Origin: Hexactinellida sp. DTS-2022
Taxonomy: Eukaryota > Porifera > Hexactinellida
DNA length: 64,000 bases
Direction: 5' to 3'
Assembly: GCA_028753945.1 (NCBI GenBank)
Contig: JAPNXP010000002.1
Span: 12,586,001 to 12,650,000, forward strand
Within the stretch, counting starts at the first letter, position 1, and each line of letters begins with the position of its first letter. A model generated the notes under the pieces. That model was not told where the DNA came from. It was given only the letters and a program-made list of their open reading frames with translations, and did not search any database. Below, piece after piece: positions 20,719-32,819 of the stretch. A program made the translations under genes and the position numbers.

Positions 20719-22221
20719 CTAAAGCTGATTACGTTTTTTCTTTCTCTTGAATCGAGAATAAATAATATTCCCAATCGAAAGCGGAGTAAAAAGCAAAAAT
20801 GTTGCGATTAGAAGAAATATAAAAATCAAAGTTTCATCATCAAACGACAAGGCTAGTTCTAGGAATCCGGATATGATAGGGCCTATTCCATTTGCTAAGA
20901 AATAAGAAGAAATACGAATCGAACTAAGAATCTCTGGCAAATTATTCAATTTTTTCTTCAACTGGTCGGAAACATTATTTTCCATATCAACATACATTGC
21001 ACCAAAAGCCAGCGTGTAACCTACCCCGATTATAAACTGACCAATGAACGTTATGCCTATATAGTTTACACTCATGTTATTCTCTGGCAAAGGAAATAGT
21101 GATACGTTGACAGTCTCACGAACCCAATAGTATCTATCGGAAAATATGTAGTATAGTGGAGGAGTTAAAATAAGCGCGATCAGCTGTACAGGCATGCTTA
21201 ACCATATGAAGAAACGGGAGCCAAATCTCTCACTAACTATCCCAATAATTGGGAGCAGAATAGTATAAGATATATTTGGAACTGAAAAAACATATCCTAT
21301 CGTTTCGGAAGTAGAATTATAAGTTGTCTCAAGGTACGGACCTAATGAAGTGTACTGGTAAGACCAACAGATTGTAATAACGAGATTAACTATAATAACT
21401 GCCAACACATTTATATTTGGAATTAATCTGAAAATATTCAAGTAATCTTTAAAACTTTCACTCTCAACATGATCGATTTTTATCAACGGAAGATAAGCCA
21501 GAGAGAGTAAAGTACAAAATAGAATTATAATAGAATTTATAACCCAAGTCCAAGACCAACCAAGTCTGTCATATAACAAGCCACCTTCAATTGGTCCAGT
21601 AATATAACCAAACCCGGCTATGGTGTCAATAATAGCTAACACGGTGTTCTGGTTATTAGGAAACATTGCCATCCCTAGTGAATAGCTTGAAGTATAAATA
21701 GCGGCCAAACCAATAGAAATAGTAACTGTTAAAACGAATGAATAAAATACAAACCAAAATGTGTCAACTCTATCAATGAAGCCGTAAAGAAAGAGAGACA
21801 CGGTCAATGTTAGATAGCCAGTGAAGAAAAGGAATTTAGGCCCTAATGTTTTAATGAATATACCGAACAGTATACAGAATACGAACACCACGAAGTAAAG
21901 TAGACCAGTAATATTCCCAATCACAACAGGCGACACATTCTTAAAGTCATCTGCGTAGGAAGGGTAGAACGGAAAGAACATTGTACTACAGTTAATAGTG
22001 AATGTACATGATAGAGATATGAATAATAGGTAAAGAACTCTCTTCCAGAATGGGAGACTAGGAATGCGAACTAAAGTCGATTTGAAAAAAAATCGCGTTT
22101 TAGTTCTAACTTTAGATTGTGTGAGAGAACTTATTGAAACGATGGAAGATTTAACAATAGACTCATCACTTCTGCTCTGTTCTATTAAAACATTATTTTC
22201 TTCTGTCGTTATGTTTGCCAT
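20719..22221 (-). CDS. Major facilitator superfamily transporter (SLC18B1-like)
   Basis: A single 500-codon exon. A polar, Ser/Thr-rich N-terminus of about 55 residues is followed by about 12 hydrophobic segments in two halves separated by a polar central stretch (LIKIDHVESESFKDYL). The first luminal/outer loop reads FFPFYPSYADDF and the second half of the N-domain has IAGFGYITGPIEGGLLYDRLGWSW, the G-x-x-x-GP-x-GG motif seen in SLC18-type vesicular amine/polyamine antiporters. Length equals the usual family size. It should be an integral membrane secondary transporter; substrate is not determinable. The C-terminus is basic (RFKRKKKRNQ). The start ATG at 22221 follows a typical AT-rich leader. 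Its intactness and absence of repeats contrast with the flanking transposons. Alternative: another vesicular MFS branch. Confidence 0.85.
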   Translation of the reverse strand: MANITTEENNVLIEQSRSDESIVKSSIVSISSLTQSKVRTKTRFFFKSTLVRIPSLPFWKRVLYLLFISLSCTFTINCSTMFFPFYPSYADDFKNVSPVVIGNITGLLYFVVFVFCILFGIFIKTLGPKFLFFTGYLTLTVSLFLYGFIDRVDTFWFVFYSFVLTVTISIGLAAIYTSSYSLGMAMFPNNQNTVLAIIDTIAGFGYITGPIEGGLLYDRLGWSWTWVINSIIILFCTLLSLAYLPLIKIDHVESESFKDYLNIFRLIPNINVLAVIIVNLVITICWSYQYTSLGPYLETTYNSTSETIGYVFSVPNISYTILLPIIGIVSERFGSRFFIWLSMPVQLIALILTPPLYYIFSDRYYWVRETVNVSLFPLPENNMSVNYIGITFIGQFIIGVGYTLAFGAMYVDMENNVSDQLKKKLNNLPEILSSIRISSYFLANGIGPIISGFLELALSFDDETLIFIFLLIATFLLFTPLSIGNIIYSRFKRKKKRNQL

Positions 22222-22370
22222 TGTAAACCAAGTTTAATAGGTATGCAGTTATCCCCTTGTATTTATGCTAATTTGTAAATAAATAAATAGATAAAATTTG
22301 GGGTATCATTAATCGGCAAACAACGTTTTCAATAGACAAACCCGGCTTCGCAAAGGTAAAGAAATATCAA

Positions 22371-22800
22371 ATTACATCTGTGCCGACAGCATGTTCCTTG
22401 GAGGCACTGATGGTGCCTCCAAAAGGACATGCTACCAGCAAAGCTGTAATTTTAGATTTTTTGAAACTTAATCGTCACTAAAAGGTGTTAAACCATTTCA
22501 GAAAGGCGTTTCGGACGGAAACGACCCTTCGTGTGTTGGAAGTTTCCTTTTATGTCACTTCAATTCAGAGATATTCTAGTTTCAGTAGAATATAATAGTT
22601 GATAAGTCAGCATTTTTTCCAGCGTCAACCTACGCATTCGAATTATAAAATTCATAATATTGTAAAAGCATTTTTTTGACGATGTCATCATCACCTCAAG
22701 GTGCAAAGGCCCATTTGTAGAGGTGTTATGTGATATAAGGATCAATTGATAAATTGGAAGTTTGTTTCTATCTTGTAACATCTATGAGATTATTTATATT
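22371..22800. repeat. Hairpin repeat family H, copy 1
   Basis: A stem-loop at 22371-22450 (TGCCGACAGCATGTTCC arm; the loop is reduced to a few bases) is followed by the family body: CATTTCAGAAAGGCGTTTCGG, CGACCCTTCG, TTCAGTAGAATATAATAG, GATGTCATCATCACCTCAAGG and GGAAGTTTGTTTCTATCTTG. Other copies: 48977, 51584, 52921, 58206, 59061. This copy has the most mismatches in its stem. Confidence 0.85.
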
Positions 22801-23238
22801 TAGTTAATTAGTTTAAATCATTATTAAAATTATTAATACTTTACAGCAATTTTAATGTCAACAATGTGTTTATTGAGTTTAATTCTGTAATAAATAGTAA
22901 TCAAAATGAATTTGACTACATTCTTTGAATTCAGCACACTCGACAGCCCCTATAAACAAATTGGAAGCCTCTCTATATGTTGTAGTTGTATTATAAATAA
23001 CTAAATATGTCAGTACAGTTCCGTAATAAGAAGTTATTTCCTAAATAATTGCTTACTCAAAAATAGTCGTGTTTGCAAGTAGGAATTTATTAATTATTTT
23101 CATACTGTACAGCAGATCAAGTAGCTTTTATAGTATAAAGAGCAGTGATTAGGATATAATCTCGCAATCGAGCAAGATGAATTAGTACTGGAATGTGCAC
23201 AAGGGAATGGGGAGACAGGAACAAGAGTTGGCAGGAAG
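22801..23238. other. No gene recognised
   Basis: AT-rich intergenic DNA, partly shared with 59590-59760 (TCAGCACACTCGA...CCTATAAACAAATTGGAAGC), so it is probably the tail of the family H unit. Confidence 0.4.
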
Positions 23239-23350
23239 CAGACCTGGGGCTTATTACTAGTGAGTGATTACGATTACGATTATGATTACAGGAAATGTTG
23301 TAATCGATTACAATCGATTACGATTGTAATCGTAATCAGACCCAAACCTG
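23239..23350. mobile_element. GATTAC-word MITE, copy 1
   Basis: Ends CAGACCTGGGGCTTATTAC and GTAATCAGACCC...CTG. The interior is almost entirely GATTACGATTAC and AATCGATTACAATCGATT. Flanking octamers GCAGGAAG (23231-23238) and GCAGGAAC (23351-23358) match 7 of 8. The second copy is at 45310-45439. Confidence 0.75.
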
Positions 23351-23762
23351 GCAGGAACAGATAATCCTTTAATCTGATCGTAAGTTTCCTGGTTATGTAA
23401 GTTGATTTGGACACTCGGAAATTGAAAAGAGCACTGAAAACAACATGGAAAGTATCCAAAATATGGGCGTTTATCTTGACTATAATTAGTATTTTCAATT
23501 TGGGAGCACCCCAAAATAGAGAAGATCCAAATAAATTAAGAATTGTTATATTTGGGTGGACCCCCAAATGAATTTCTAATAACATAAATCTCATTAAGTT
23601 AAATAAAAATCACTGGTTGTTCAAAAAACAGTTATATCCGAACTACACTAACCAGCCAAAAGTATTTGAACAACAGGAATTTTAATAGAGACACGATATT
23701 AGTACGGTAATTTTTAGCGGCAGTTTAAACTATAGTTATAAATTAAAAAATATTATGATTCA

Positions 23763-23880
23763 TAGATGTGTTAAGTTGTTTCGATATTCGACATTCGACA
23801 TTCACATTTATAAGCCTGTATCATGTTGTATCAGTCTGTATCATGTTGTATCTTTCTATGTCACGTTGTACAAGGACGGA
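23763..23880. repeat. Inverted repeat partner of 32820-32920
   Basis: Contains AAGTTGTTTC, ATTCGACATTCGACATTC and repeated CTGTATCATGTTGTATC. The same sequence lies inverted 9 kb away at 32820-32920. Confidence 0.75.
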
Positions 23881-23923
23881 TCCAGGCTAGAATTAGTGGG
23901 AGGGTGCAAATTTAAACCATAGC

Positions 23924-26900
23924 CATAGCCTACTATACATAAGGCCTAACATCAAAATGTGGATTTTGGACCAGGGATTTGTTAGCAGATATGAACGATA
24001 AAATACAGGCAATAGCAAATTTAGAGAAGATGTATATTTTTAGTCAGTTAAACCTTTCTAAAAGCTTTAGAACCATCATATCACTGATAATACAGTTTCC
24101 ACCCCATAAGCATACTAAAATTGAATACAGCTGATTTAATATTAATATATAATTCAACATATATTTAATAGTCATAGACATAATTTTACAATTACAGGTC
24201 ACAAATACATTATAAGAGGCAACACGGTACATTCATCACTCATTAGTTTCATCAAACATCTCGCAACAGCATCGAACTTCTCATTACTATTTATTATTCT
24301 GACGGGAACATCACTAAATCTTTCTGTTACCTAGTGTAAAATGATAAAATATATTTGTGGTTCCAATTAACAATACACAAAATCAAATCAACTAAGAATA
24401 CACACATGAATACGTATGATTTAATGGAATTTTTTTTAACTTTCGCTTCTCAGTATTCTTGAAAATCACCATAGAATTGTAATTTTTAACCTTATTCGTT
24501 AAGAAACAATTCCCAGCTGCGAATACAAACTTCTGAAGGACATGAGAACCATTCACAATACAAGATGAACACTTCTCTCTCCATAATTTACAACCATCAA
24601 CATCTAATATTACATTCATAGATAAGTCAACAAGAATTTTTATACAATGACCTTTCACAAATATCTCCATTAGTTCGCTATCATTTTCTATGCAATAAAG
24701 ATCTTCCAAACAGTGACAATAGATTCTAGGACTACCTCCGATGGATATTTCAAACCTCCTCAATCAGAGAGTTCTAATAGTTTGAACTTAGATATAGTAT
24801 CAGATTCATCGATGAGTAAATCTCTTTCAATAGTCAAAGAATCCCGGCATATACGACATGGTTGACTACGTTTCAAGTATTGATGTACTGAATAGCCAGC
24901 AATAAAGGCTAATGACTGAAGTACCTGAAATTTACAGTCAATGGCTGAGAGGTCTGATATAGCGCTCAAGAAAGGATCAAGGTCAACTTCACTGGTAGAA
25001 TCTGCGCTATCCGATGGTGAAAATGATTAAATGAACTCTTGGAAAGAAGTACTAGAATCATTCTGATTGGAAAATAGACGTAGTATATTGGATACTTTAA
25101 GACAACGTTCTGATTCTAAGATCTGAAGATAGGAAACATGATAATTAGCTCCTGACATCATACGATATAGTCCAAAATGATGTTCCAATGGATCAGTCTG
25201 CAAGAAAGATGTCAAGAGGTATGAAAACCCACAGTCCTGAGTTAGAAAATTTGCTATCTGTGGCAACACGAGGCATGCTTGTTTGAAGCTGGTAAACGTC
25301 TGCTTGCTTAATTTGCCACCTTTCCCAGACAGTGACTCCCAAGCTTCTAGCCAATAGACAATCCTAGTCAGTAAGAGAAAACGCTCATCGTTAAATCTTA
25401 TTGGATTAGACAATGGGTCGTTCAACCTGATATGTTTATATGGCATATTGATATTGAAAATTTTCCAGAGAGATAGGAAAATCTCAACGAAATCAGAGGT
25501 GTTGCATTTGAATGCAGGAGAAGGCTGCTCATCCTGGATAGCTAGAGCAGCAATTGTAGATTCGTGTACTACTTTTAGGACCAACTTAACATTTTGACGT
25601 TCTAAATTGGATGGATAACAAGCCTTAGAAGTCAAACGAGGGGCAAGTTTAGCAAGGCTATCTCTCTCAGAATTATAAAGTATACGGATATCACGGAAAG
25701 AAGCATGACATATTTTCAATGCATAAGCGCATCGGTCAATAGAAAAACAGTTCAAATCAGGATAAGAAAAGAGCTTATTATATTATCAGTTTGTTGATTC
25801 AACCAATTATTGCGAATAGTTTTCAGAATATGTACGAAGTCAAATGTAAGGAAAAGACCTCCGCGTATATCACAAGGGTGTGGTACTCGAGTCTCCAGCT
25901 TTCTAATAGGGGAAAACAATTTGAAAAGTTTCACATTAAGGGGATAGTTGTCAGTGGAGATGATTTCAACGAACAAGCCACAATCTTCAACATCATGAAT
26001 ACAAGATTTGATAGTGTCGAATATCTTTTCAGCTGTTACAGAAGCACATGGGAGTAGACGAACAATACAAGACCATTTCTTATACAGACTCGACACCATG
26101 ATAGCGAAAACTGTCTTGGTAGGATTATCTTGATCGAGGTTTGAAGCAAACAATCTCCCTCCTTTATAAGAAATATCAGATTTCACGTGAATTTCATCCA
26201 TTTTAATAATGACATGCCTCTGTTCCTGAGAAAAGGAATGTGTGGATTCCTTAAGAAACATAAAGAATTCATTTTCAAGTCCAAAGGATGAATACAATTT
26301 TTGTAAGGTATTGGAATGAGGAAGTGAAATGCAAGACATGCTCTGTAGATAGTGATAAGAAGCAGGAGAAATGAGATGTGTTTTGAGAGCTAAGATCTGC
26401 GACAATACGTTATACCTCCGCCTCTTTTTTGGAACAAGACTATTTCGAATCTGACAAATAACAAACTGGAGCCTTGAAACTTCAGGACAAGGAACCAAGT
26501 CATCATCAGATTTACCGTCGTACATGTTATCAATAACTTGTTGGATATGACTTTCCGCAGAAGCGATATGAGATGTGTTATCAAAATTAGTGGAAATATT
26601 CTCAGAGATTTTGGGTGCAGATGGCGGAATAGAAATTTCAATTTGTCGAACATCATATAGCGTTACGATAGAAATTGGAAGATTTACACCATTATGAAAA
26701 ACTTTGACGGACAAGTCAAAATTTACCGATAAGTACGTATTAACTCAATCTTATAACTATCTATACGAGGACGCATAAAAATTAATGTATATTCGTCGGG
26801 ATACCACGTAGACCATATACTAGCAATTGAGAGTAAGGGTAACTTAGCTTGTAAATCATGGAAACTGTGGATCTTGAACTTTTCATTCTCTTCGACATCT

Positions 26901-27302
26901 GACTCTAGACTTAGTTTAACTGCTTGATAGAGAAGTTCGTCATCCTTGTCCTCTAGAGATAGACGTGTGCGTTTGGTGGCAGTATGAGATGAATAGTACC
27001 GTGGACATCCTGGTAAAATAGTTGGCACAGCTCCATCTTTCAGCTTAGGACGGTTTCTTGGTATTTCTCGATAACTTCCGTCTCCATTGGGAACTTTGTG
27101 TGTTGTTTCGACTTCATCTTCTCTAAAATGTTTTGAGCACACGTACACGACTTTCAGTCATCTCTGATCATCTCTGTGTAGCGCTCGTAACCAAGCATGT
27201 CTCAGTTCATCCGGCGTCTGTGGCATCTTGAACACAGGTATTCTGTCGGTTGGGTCATAATTGCTTTTACAACCTGGTGCAGAACAGTTGTTGGGCATGA
27301 TA
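23924..27302 (-). mobile_element. P3: P-like transposon, decayed
   Basis: The left (3') end at 23924 reads CATAGCCTACTATACATAAG, close to the P4 terminus CATAGCCTACTC. The gene reads leftward from 27302. No matching 5' terminus was found before the repeat array that begins at 27573, so that end may be lost or cut by MULE-III. Confidence 0.65.
24392..27302 (-). pseudogene. THAP P-like transposase of P3, intronless and broken
   Basis: Starts MPNNCSAPGCKSNYD with the THAP cysteines and VFKMPQTPDELR; an in-frame TGA at 27158-27160 interrupts the finger just before the VCSKHF zinc pair. Further frameshifts occur near 26725, 25760, 25025 and 24765. The frames carry IKMDEIHVKSDISYKGG, STDNYPLN, FDFVHILKTIRNNW, DPLEHHFGLYRMMSGANYH and CRICRDSL, in the same order as P2. 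The frame runs straight through RRRYNVLSQILALKTH, exactly where P2 has its 71-bp intron and P1 its donor, so this copy lacks the intron. Non-functional. Confidence 0.85.
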
Positions 27303-27572
27303 ATAGCTACGTTAACGGAAACAGTTTGGAAAGTATCAGAAAGGTGGATTAATAAAGAGAAATAACGAGATATTAGTGGAAATACAAATTTTTAGATAAA
27401 TGTTTATATATGTACATTAGTGAATATATACATTATGGGTTATTAATAATTTCATCTTCAAAATCAACCCTCTTTGCAAATTGACCAATTTTATGGTTGG
27501 TTTGGCATATTATAGACTATTTAGTATCAGAAATAGCCAATAAATGATATTCCCTTCGAAATCAATTAGGGG

Positions 27573-28050
27573 TGCATGCATTTGTTAGAATTTTGAAGCA
27601 TGCATTTGTTAGAATTTCAACTGATTGCATTTGTTAGAATCAGTTTTAAGACTAACTTGCATTTGTTAGAATAGTTTTATGACTAACTTGCATTTGTTAG
27701 AATAGTTCTATGGTCGACTTGCATTTGTTAGAATAGTTTTATGGTCGACTTGCATTTGTTAGAATAGTTTTATGGCCAACTTGCATTTGTTAGAATTGTT
27801 TTATGACTAACTTGCATTTGTTAGAATAGTTTTATGGTCGACTTGCATTTGTTAGAATTGTTTTATGGCCAACTTGCATTTGTTAGAATAGTTTTATGGT
27901 CGACTTGCATTTGTTAGAATAGTTTTATGACTAACTTGCATTTGTTAGAATAGTTTTATGACTAACTTGCATTTGTTAGAATTGTTTTATGACTAACTTG
28001 CATTTGTTAGAATTGTTTTATGACTAACTTGCATTTGTTAGAATAGTTTC
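27573..28050. repeat. 31-bp tandem array, left end of MULE-III
   Basis: The GCATTTGTTAGAAT core recurs every 31 bp from 27659 to 28031 (13 copies), with three more irregularly spaced copies at the outer edge. Unit variants differ at GACTAAC, GGTCGAC and GGCCAAC. Confidence 0.92.
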
Positions 28051-28151
28051 TTATACCTATGTCTTAAGTCATGGTGCACAAAATAACCTGATTTACTAAC
28101 AGTATACGAAATGGTTTATTATACTTAGGAACACAACAATTACTCCGGATA

Positions 28152-29745
28152 TTAATTAATGAATATTTGGAACATGTTCTGAATATTCGAGCGACATATA
28201 GGACAAGATTGGCTTAGGTCTTGTATCCTCTGGCTGCATACAGTACAGCAACCAGCATGCCTGCAAGGCATGAATATCCAGGTGTCTGTTCGGGGCTCTA
28301 AACAAACAATACACTTGTTTTCATCTGGACTTTCTTCTGATTCGTTGTCCGAATACTCTGTATCGCTTGAAGTCAGAGAGCTAAATGAATATGAATTTCC
28401 AATCGTATGGCTAATAGCTTCCAGGAACTGCCATGGATCATAATCGCCGTCAATTAACTTTTGCTGCATCTATCCCTTTGTTCGAAATTCTTTAAATCCT
28501 TCTTTTTCTGTGGCCTACTGATTTGCCTGCTCTGACACAAACGTCCTACATCGTTGTCCACATCCTGAATTATGTTGTTTAGGACTCCCATAAAAGTCCA
28601 AATCCTTGGATGACTTGTACGTATGTTGGTTTTTAGTTTTGAATGATAACTTTCTGCTCCGTTGTTGGTTGCAATGTTGAGCTCATTGATAAAAAGATCC
28701 TCTGGAGATATTCGAATTAACCATCTTCTTTTGAAATATTTCTTTAGTTTTTCGAGTTTGACTTTATCCGAATTTTCTACATTAGTTGGCATCTGAATAA
28801 AATCAAAAGTGGGAATAATTAAGGGATGTGGCAAAAATGGAATGGACATCAATGTTTTAATAAATTTTTCAATTTCTTGTTTTTTACGATATCCCTCGAC
28901 AAGACTGAGTTCTTGGGTTTTCGCCCAAATTCGCTGGGTGAAATGAAACCAGCATCCATAAAGCTTTAGCTGGGGATAGGTTGCTCTAAAAGCATTTCGG
29001 GGGCATTCTTCCCAATCTGACATCGATGCCTGAGGTCTAAAGTGAGGAATGTTATGTCGGACGGATTCTAATATTGCTTGGTATAAATCTTGTCTCTTTC
29101 CGGTCATTAAACAATGAATTGCAGGTAGACTGTGTCTTCCCACTGAAATGAAAATAGTCCACAACTGATAAAATTGCATGGGGACCGTAAAAATGTGCCA
29201 TCATATTGTATGTTAGTAACATTCAAAAGAAATTCACTCATTGAATCTGAATAGAATACCACACCAGTTTCGTTACCCACTGTTACGCTAAATTTAAAAA
29301 ACTTCCCGAAAGTAGTAATCGATATAATTTCACTGAATTCTAAAGCTGTTTGAGAGATCCTAGGTTCTAAGGTTTTTCTCGCTCGAAACATCGTAGATTC
29401 GCATTCTGAAAAGGAAATTTCACATGCCCTTGGATTATCTCTTGTAACATCATCGAATACCTTCCTTAAATTCGTTTGCGAATTTTTTGCAACCGTTTTA
29501 CATTTCCTCTTAAGGGCAAATAATTCATTTCGGTAGGCCTCGGTGTTGTGGTTATGGAGCTTTAAAGGCGTAATTAAATCACTTTCACGATTAAGTTTGC
29601 ACGTTGCTTTGCAGCCATCTCTGAACAATACACATCTTAGATAAACAAAATTATCCTTTAATTTAGATTGGATGTATTTATTTCCATCTGATGTAGTGAA
29701 AACTTTCCCAACAGTGCGTCTGTATTCTTCTATTGTATATTCCAT
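28152..29745 (-). pseudogene. FLYWCH - MULE - RING transposase, two frameshifts
   Basis: Starts at 29745. First frame: FLYWCH finger with Cys38, Cys45 and His64/His66 (LKLHNHNTEA), then FSVTVGN and IQYDGTF (first catalytic Asp of the MULE fold). A 1-nt shift in the T run near 29195 moves to the frame PMQFYQLWTIF...HCLMTGKRQDLY, CWFHFTQRIWAK and NNGAESYHSKLK (third catalytic region), ending at 28454. A second shift near 28466 leads to a C-terminal RING-HC domain: Cys53, Cys56, Cys69, His71, Cys75, Cys78, Cys89, Cys92 of that frame. MULE transposases move DNA; the RING suggests E3 ubiquitin ligase activity attached to the transposase (inference). Only two frameshifts interrupt an otherwise coherent protein, so decay is recent. 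Confidence 0.85.
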
Positions 29746-30009
29746 TTAAGTTATCGTACGTGTAAACCACGCCAAATGTTGTTGTTATATATAATTCTGA
29801 GAGGAATCCTTTCAGAAATGAAACTGATGTTTGGTTTCTGGAAAACATGAAATTAGTGACAAATGATAATATTTTTGTTGAGACCCTAATACCTTTGTTG
29901 ATAGAGTTTGTTTAAAATTGTGAAATATACACTTCAATCTTCATAGATTTTTCAGAAACAGGTAGAAATTAAACTTAGAAAATATAAATTAATTATACCA
30001 ATCAAGCGG

Positions 30010-30330
30010 AAATACAAGTCGATCAAAAAACAATTCTAACAAATGCAAGTTAGTCATAAAACTATTCTAACAAATGCAAGTTAGTCATAAAACTATTCTA
30101 ACAAATGCAAGTTAGTCATAAAACTATTCTAACAAATGCAAGTCGACCATAAAACTATTCTAACAAATGCAAGTCGACCATAAAACTATTCTAACAAATG
30201 CAAGTCGACCATAAAACTATTCTAACAGATGCAAGTTAGTCATAAAACTATTCTAACAAATGCAAGTTGGCCATAAAACTATTCTAACAAATGCAAGTTA
30301 GTCATAAAACTATTCTAACAAATTATGCAT
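30010..30330. repeat. 31-bp tandem array, right end of MULE-III
   Basis: The TTCTAACAAATGC core recurs at 31-bp steps from 30034 to 30313, the exact reverse complement of the left array. Variants GTTAGTC, GTCGACC and GTTGGCC match the left-array variants. Confidence 0.92.
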
Positions 30331-30415
30331 ATAAGATGAAATATTTAAATTACCATGATTAAGCGATGTGCAATTTAGCAAGGTTCGCAAAGCAAGAATT
30401 TGCATTATGAAACGT

Positions 30416-32231
30416 TCATTTAAATGGCATCGAGATTTCTTTAAGGTTTACACAAAATCGATGAATAAAGTGGGCGGAACAGAAATGAATTGTTGTTGTG
30501 ATAGAAAATTCACCTTTGGAATTCAAAATTTTCCAACTATTTTCTAAATATTCAAGTAGGCTTGTATTATTAAAGGGTTGGCATGTTGAATGTAGTAGGG
30601 CCCAACTTTGATCTATTTCTTTATGTTTAATCCTTTTTGCACAATTGATGGATACTTCATGCAGGTTTCTTAGCCATTTTAGAAAAAAATAAGTTAGATT
30701 GGGAGTTGTTTGGTCTGAAGTTAACATCTCACAGAATGGTACTGGGCCTTGTGTTTAATGATGTATTATCATTGCAAAATTGTAAATCATTTTTTCTGAT
30801 GGATTTTTAGAAGATACCAGGGAACCGGTTGAATCGATAAATATCTTTGGGTAGACGTTTTTCTTACAGTGATTAACGAACATATTTAAATATTTGACTC
30901 TCACTATACATTATCGTTCGAAATAGTAAGATTGAAATATCTTGAATGTAGCCAATAACATGCTGACTTTGTTGATCGGCTATCCTAAAATTGATCATGG
31001 TATAATTCATATCAGTTCGAGGATCAGTTGATATTATTTCTCTATTGTTGTGTTCCGAATGCGCTTTTCTTAGAACTTCAGCAGGGTATATGTCAGTTAC
31101 ATTTCCAGAATTAATTGAGTCTGTTTTTGCCTTCTCAAGTTGTTGGTAGTAATAATTATCCACGCCAACATCAGCGATTCTTTTGCCACCTGTAATCTTT
31201 TTTCTCCGGAGAGATTTCTAGACCAGTATTTATCATTATTATTATGAACTAATTTACTAGATGTTGTAACATTTACTTTGAGTGCACCTTTAACTATTGA
31301 TTTCTTTGCAATGTTAAGTTTGATGACAACCTGAAATGATGGAATCTTACACTTTGCCTTGCCGTTGAAATATTGACAGTTTCTCTTCCTGCTTGTTGTA
31401 TTTGACACGTGGTTATAGAAGAAAATAAACACACACCTTGGAATTTGAAATTAGCAATTTTGGATGCAAAAATAACACACCAATTACTACTGAGGCCTTT
31501 ACTTCCATTGATGGCTTTTACACTGGTCCATTCTTGTGAAGTTAATTTAAAAGATAATTGTTTAATCTGTGGACCTGAATCACTGACAATTGTCGCCTTT
31601 CTTAAAGGAGTTTGAGAATCAGAACCAAGAACATCGAAATTTTCATCCATATTTTCATAGAAAATTGAGGGTTGATAAGGCTCTGAAATAATAGAACAAT
31701 TTTCAAATTGTGAACAGTCTGTGAAATGTTCTTCTGAAGCATGTTCTTTGGAGTTTGCAATCATTATTTCGTTCGTACTGTACAATTAAGGTTTAAAGGA
31801 GTTATTACTTCACCTGATCTTGTTTCCTCGTCTTGAAGGACTATTTGATCATTACTTTCAGCAGACAGAGCAGAAACGATCTCGGTAACAGGTAATTCGT
31901 TGTCATCACTCGTACTCGTACTTCCAATAACGAGAGTGTTAGATCTGTTATCTTCATGATTGATCTTACTAACTAACAAATTTTTAAATTCATTCTTGTT
32001 TTGCTTTAGATTTACATAAAGGTTGAGTCGAACTTTAAGGGTATTTCGAACATAAATTTCATGTGCGATTTTTCCAAATAACGAATCTTGATTTCGATAT
32101 CCAGATTGATCTAATTCTTGAAGAGTGATATTCAGTTTGCAAAGGGTATTTGCAAATTGAGAAAAAATGTCCATAACGAGTAAATTATAAATTAAATAAA
32201 TATTCAAAGAATAGATATAGTGGGGCAGCAT
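30416..32231 (-). pseudogene. Degenerate DDE transposase-like gene
   Basis: Overlapping frames from 32231 to 30416 read as one protein with several frameshifts. Order: polar N-terminus; LTSQEWTSVK and NWCVIFASKI; RKRNCQYFNGKAKCK; RNLSGEKR; YYQQLEKAKTD; AEVLRKAHSEH; HVIGYIQDISILLF; then (at 30730-30870, in short frames) VYPKIFIDSTGSLV and MLTSDQTTPNLTYFFLKWL; finally TTIHFCSAHFIHRF. The I-D-x-T-G-S motif followed by a paired Leu-Met-Leu-Ser segment recalls a transposase family frequent in aphid and cnidarian genomes; exact superfamily not assigned. Clearly inactive. It lies just outside the MULE-III array. Confidence 0.6.
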
Positions 32232-32819
32232 AACAGCTATATTTGAGTGAATTGTTCAATTTTTGATACAAGCAAGAAAATTGGCACAGACATAGATAAA
32301 TATATTATAAAAAGATATGGATATGAAGGCATCACGAAATTTTAATATTTTCAAGATGGCGGCCAAAAATTGTCGGAAATGTCGGACAAAAGCCAGCTCT
32401 CGCGAATACTTGTTAAATGACCTGGTAAAGTGTTTATATGCACATAGTTATTCTCGAATGACTGTGCGGTGAAGAAAGAGGGGTCACTCGATAGGGTAGA
32501 AACAATATTTGAGAATGGAATGTGTCACATTCCAGCGTTGTCAAGGAATGTCCTCCCTCCTAAACATGGTCATGTGACCCCTATAATGACTGTAAATCTT
32601 ATGCTGATTACGAATATCAGCATTAAATATGGATTAAACTTCAATTGATAGAGTTAATTAGCTTTTGTATACATATATGTATAACAGTTTAACTCGGTTA
32701 GTACGTAACTGGGTTAGTACGTACTTCGGACAGTAAGTACTAATTTTTTTAACCATTTAGTAAATTTATATGTACTATCTCAATATAATGTAAAGTCAGT
32801 TAGTACGTACACTTGGTCA
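32232..32819. other. No gene; GTTAGTACGTAC words
   Basis: At 32690-32820 the words GGTTAGTACGTAC and relatives recur in both orientations, suggesting a small MITE of undetermined ends. The rest shows nothing recognisable. Confidence 0.4.

Larger units (their letters stand above)
27573..30330 (-). mobile_element. MULE-III: Mutator-like element with satellite-array ends
   Basis: The left end is a run of about 16 copies of a 31-bp unit containing TTGCATTTGTTAGAATAG; the right end is about 10 copies of the complement (CTATTCTAACAAATGCAAG). Between them lies a FLYWCH-MULE-RING gene. Outermost sequences read TGCATGCATTTG and CAAATTATGCA. A 9-bp TSD could not be identified. Confidence 0.8.

Noticed and set aside
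23286-23594. ORF across the GATTAC MITE
   Set aside because: It runs through a MITE and low-complexity sequence, with no motif.
27659-30325. Regular 31-bp repeats resembling a CRISPR array
   Set aside because: The units are contiguous and nearly identical with no unique spacers, occur inverted at both ends of a MULE, and the DNA is animal.
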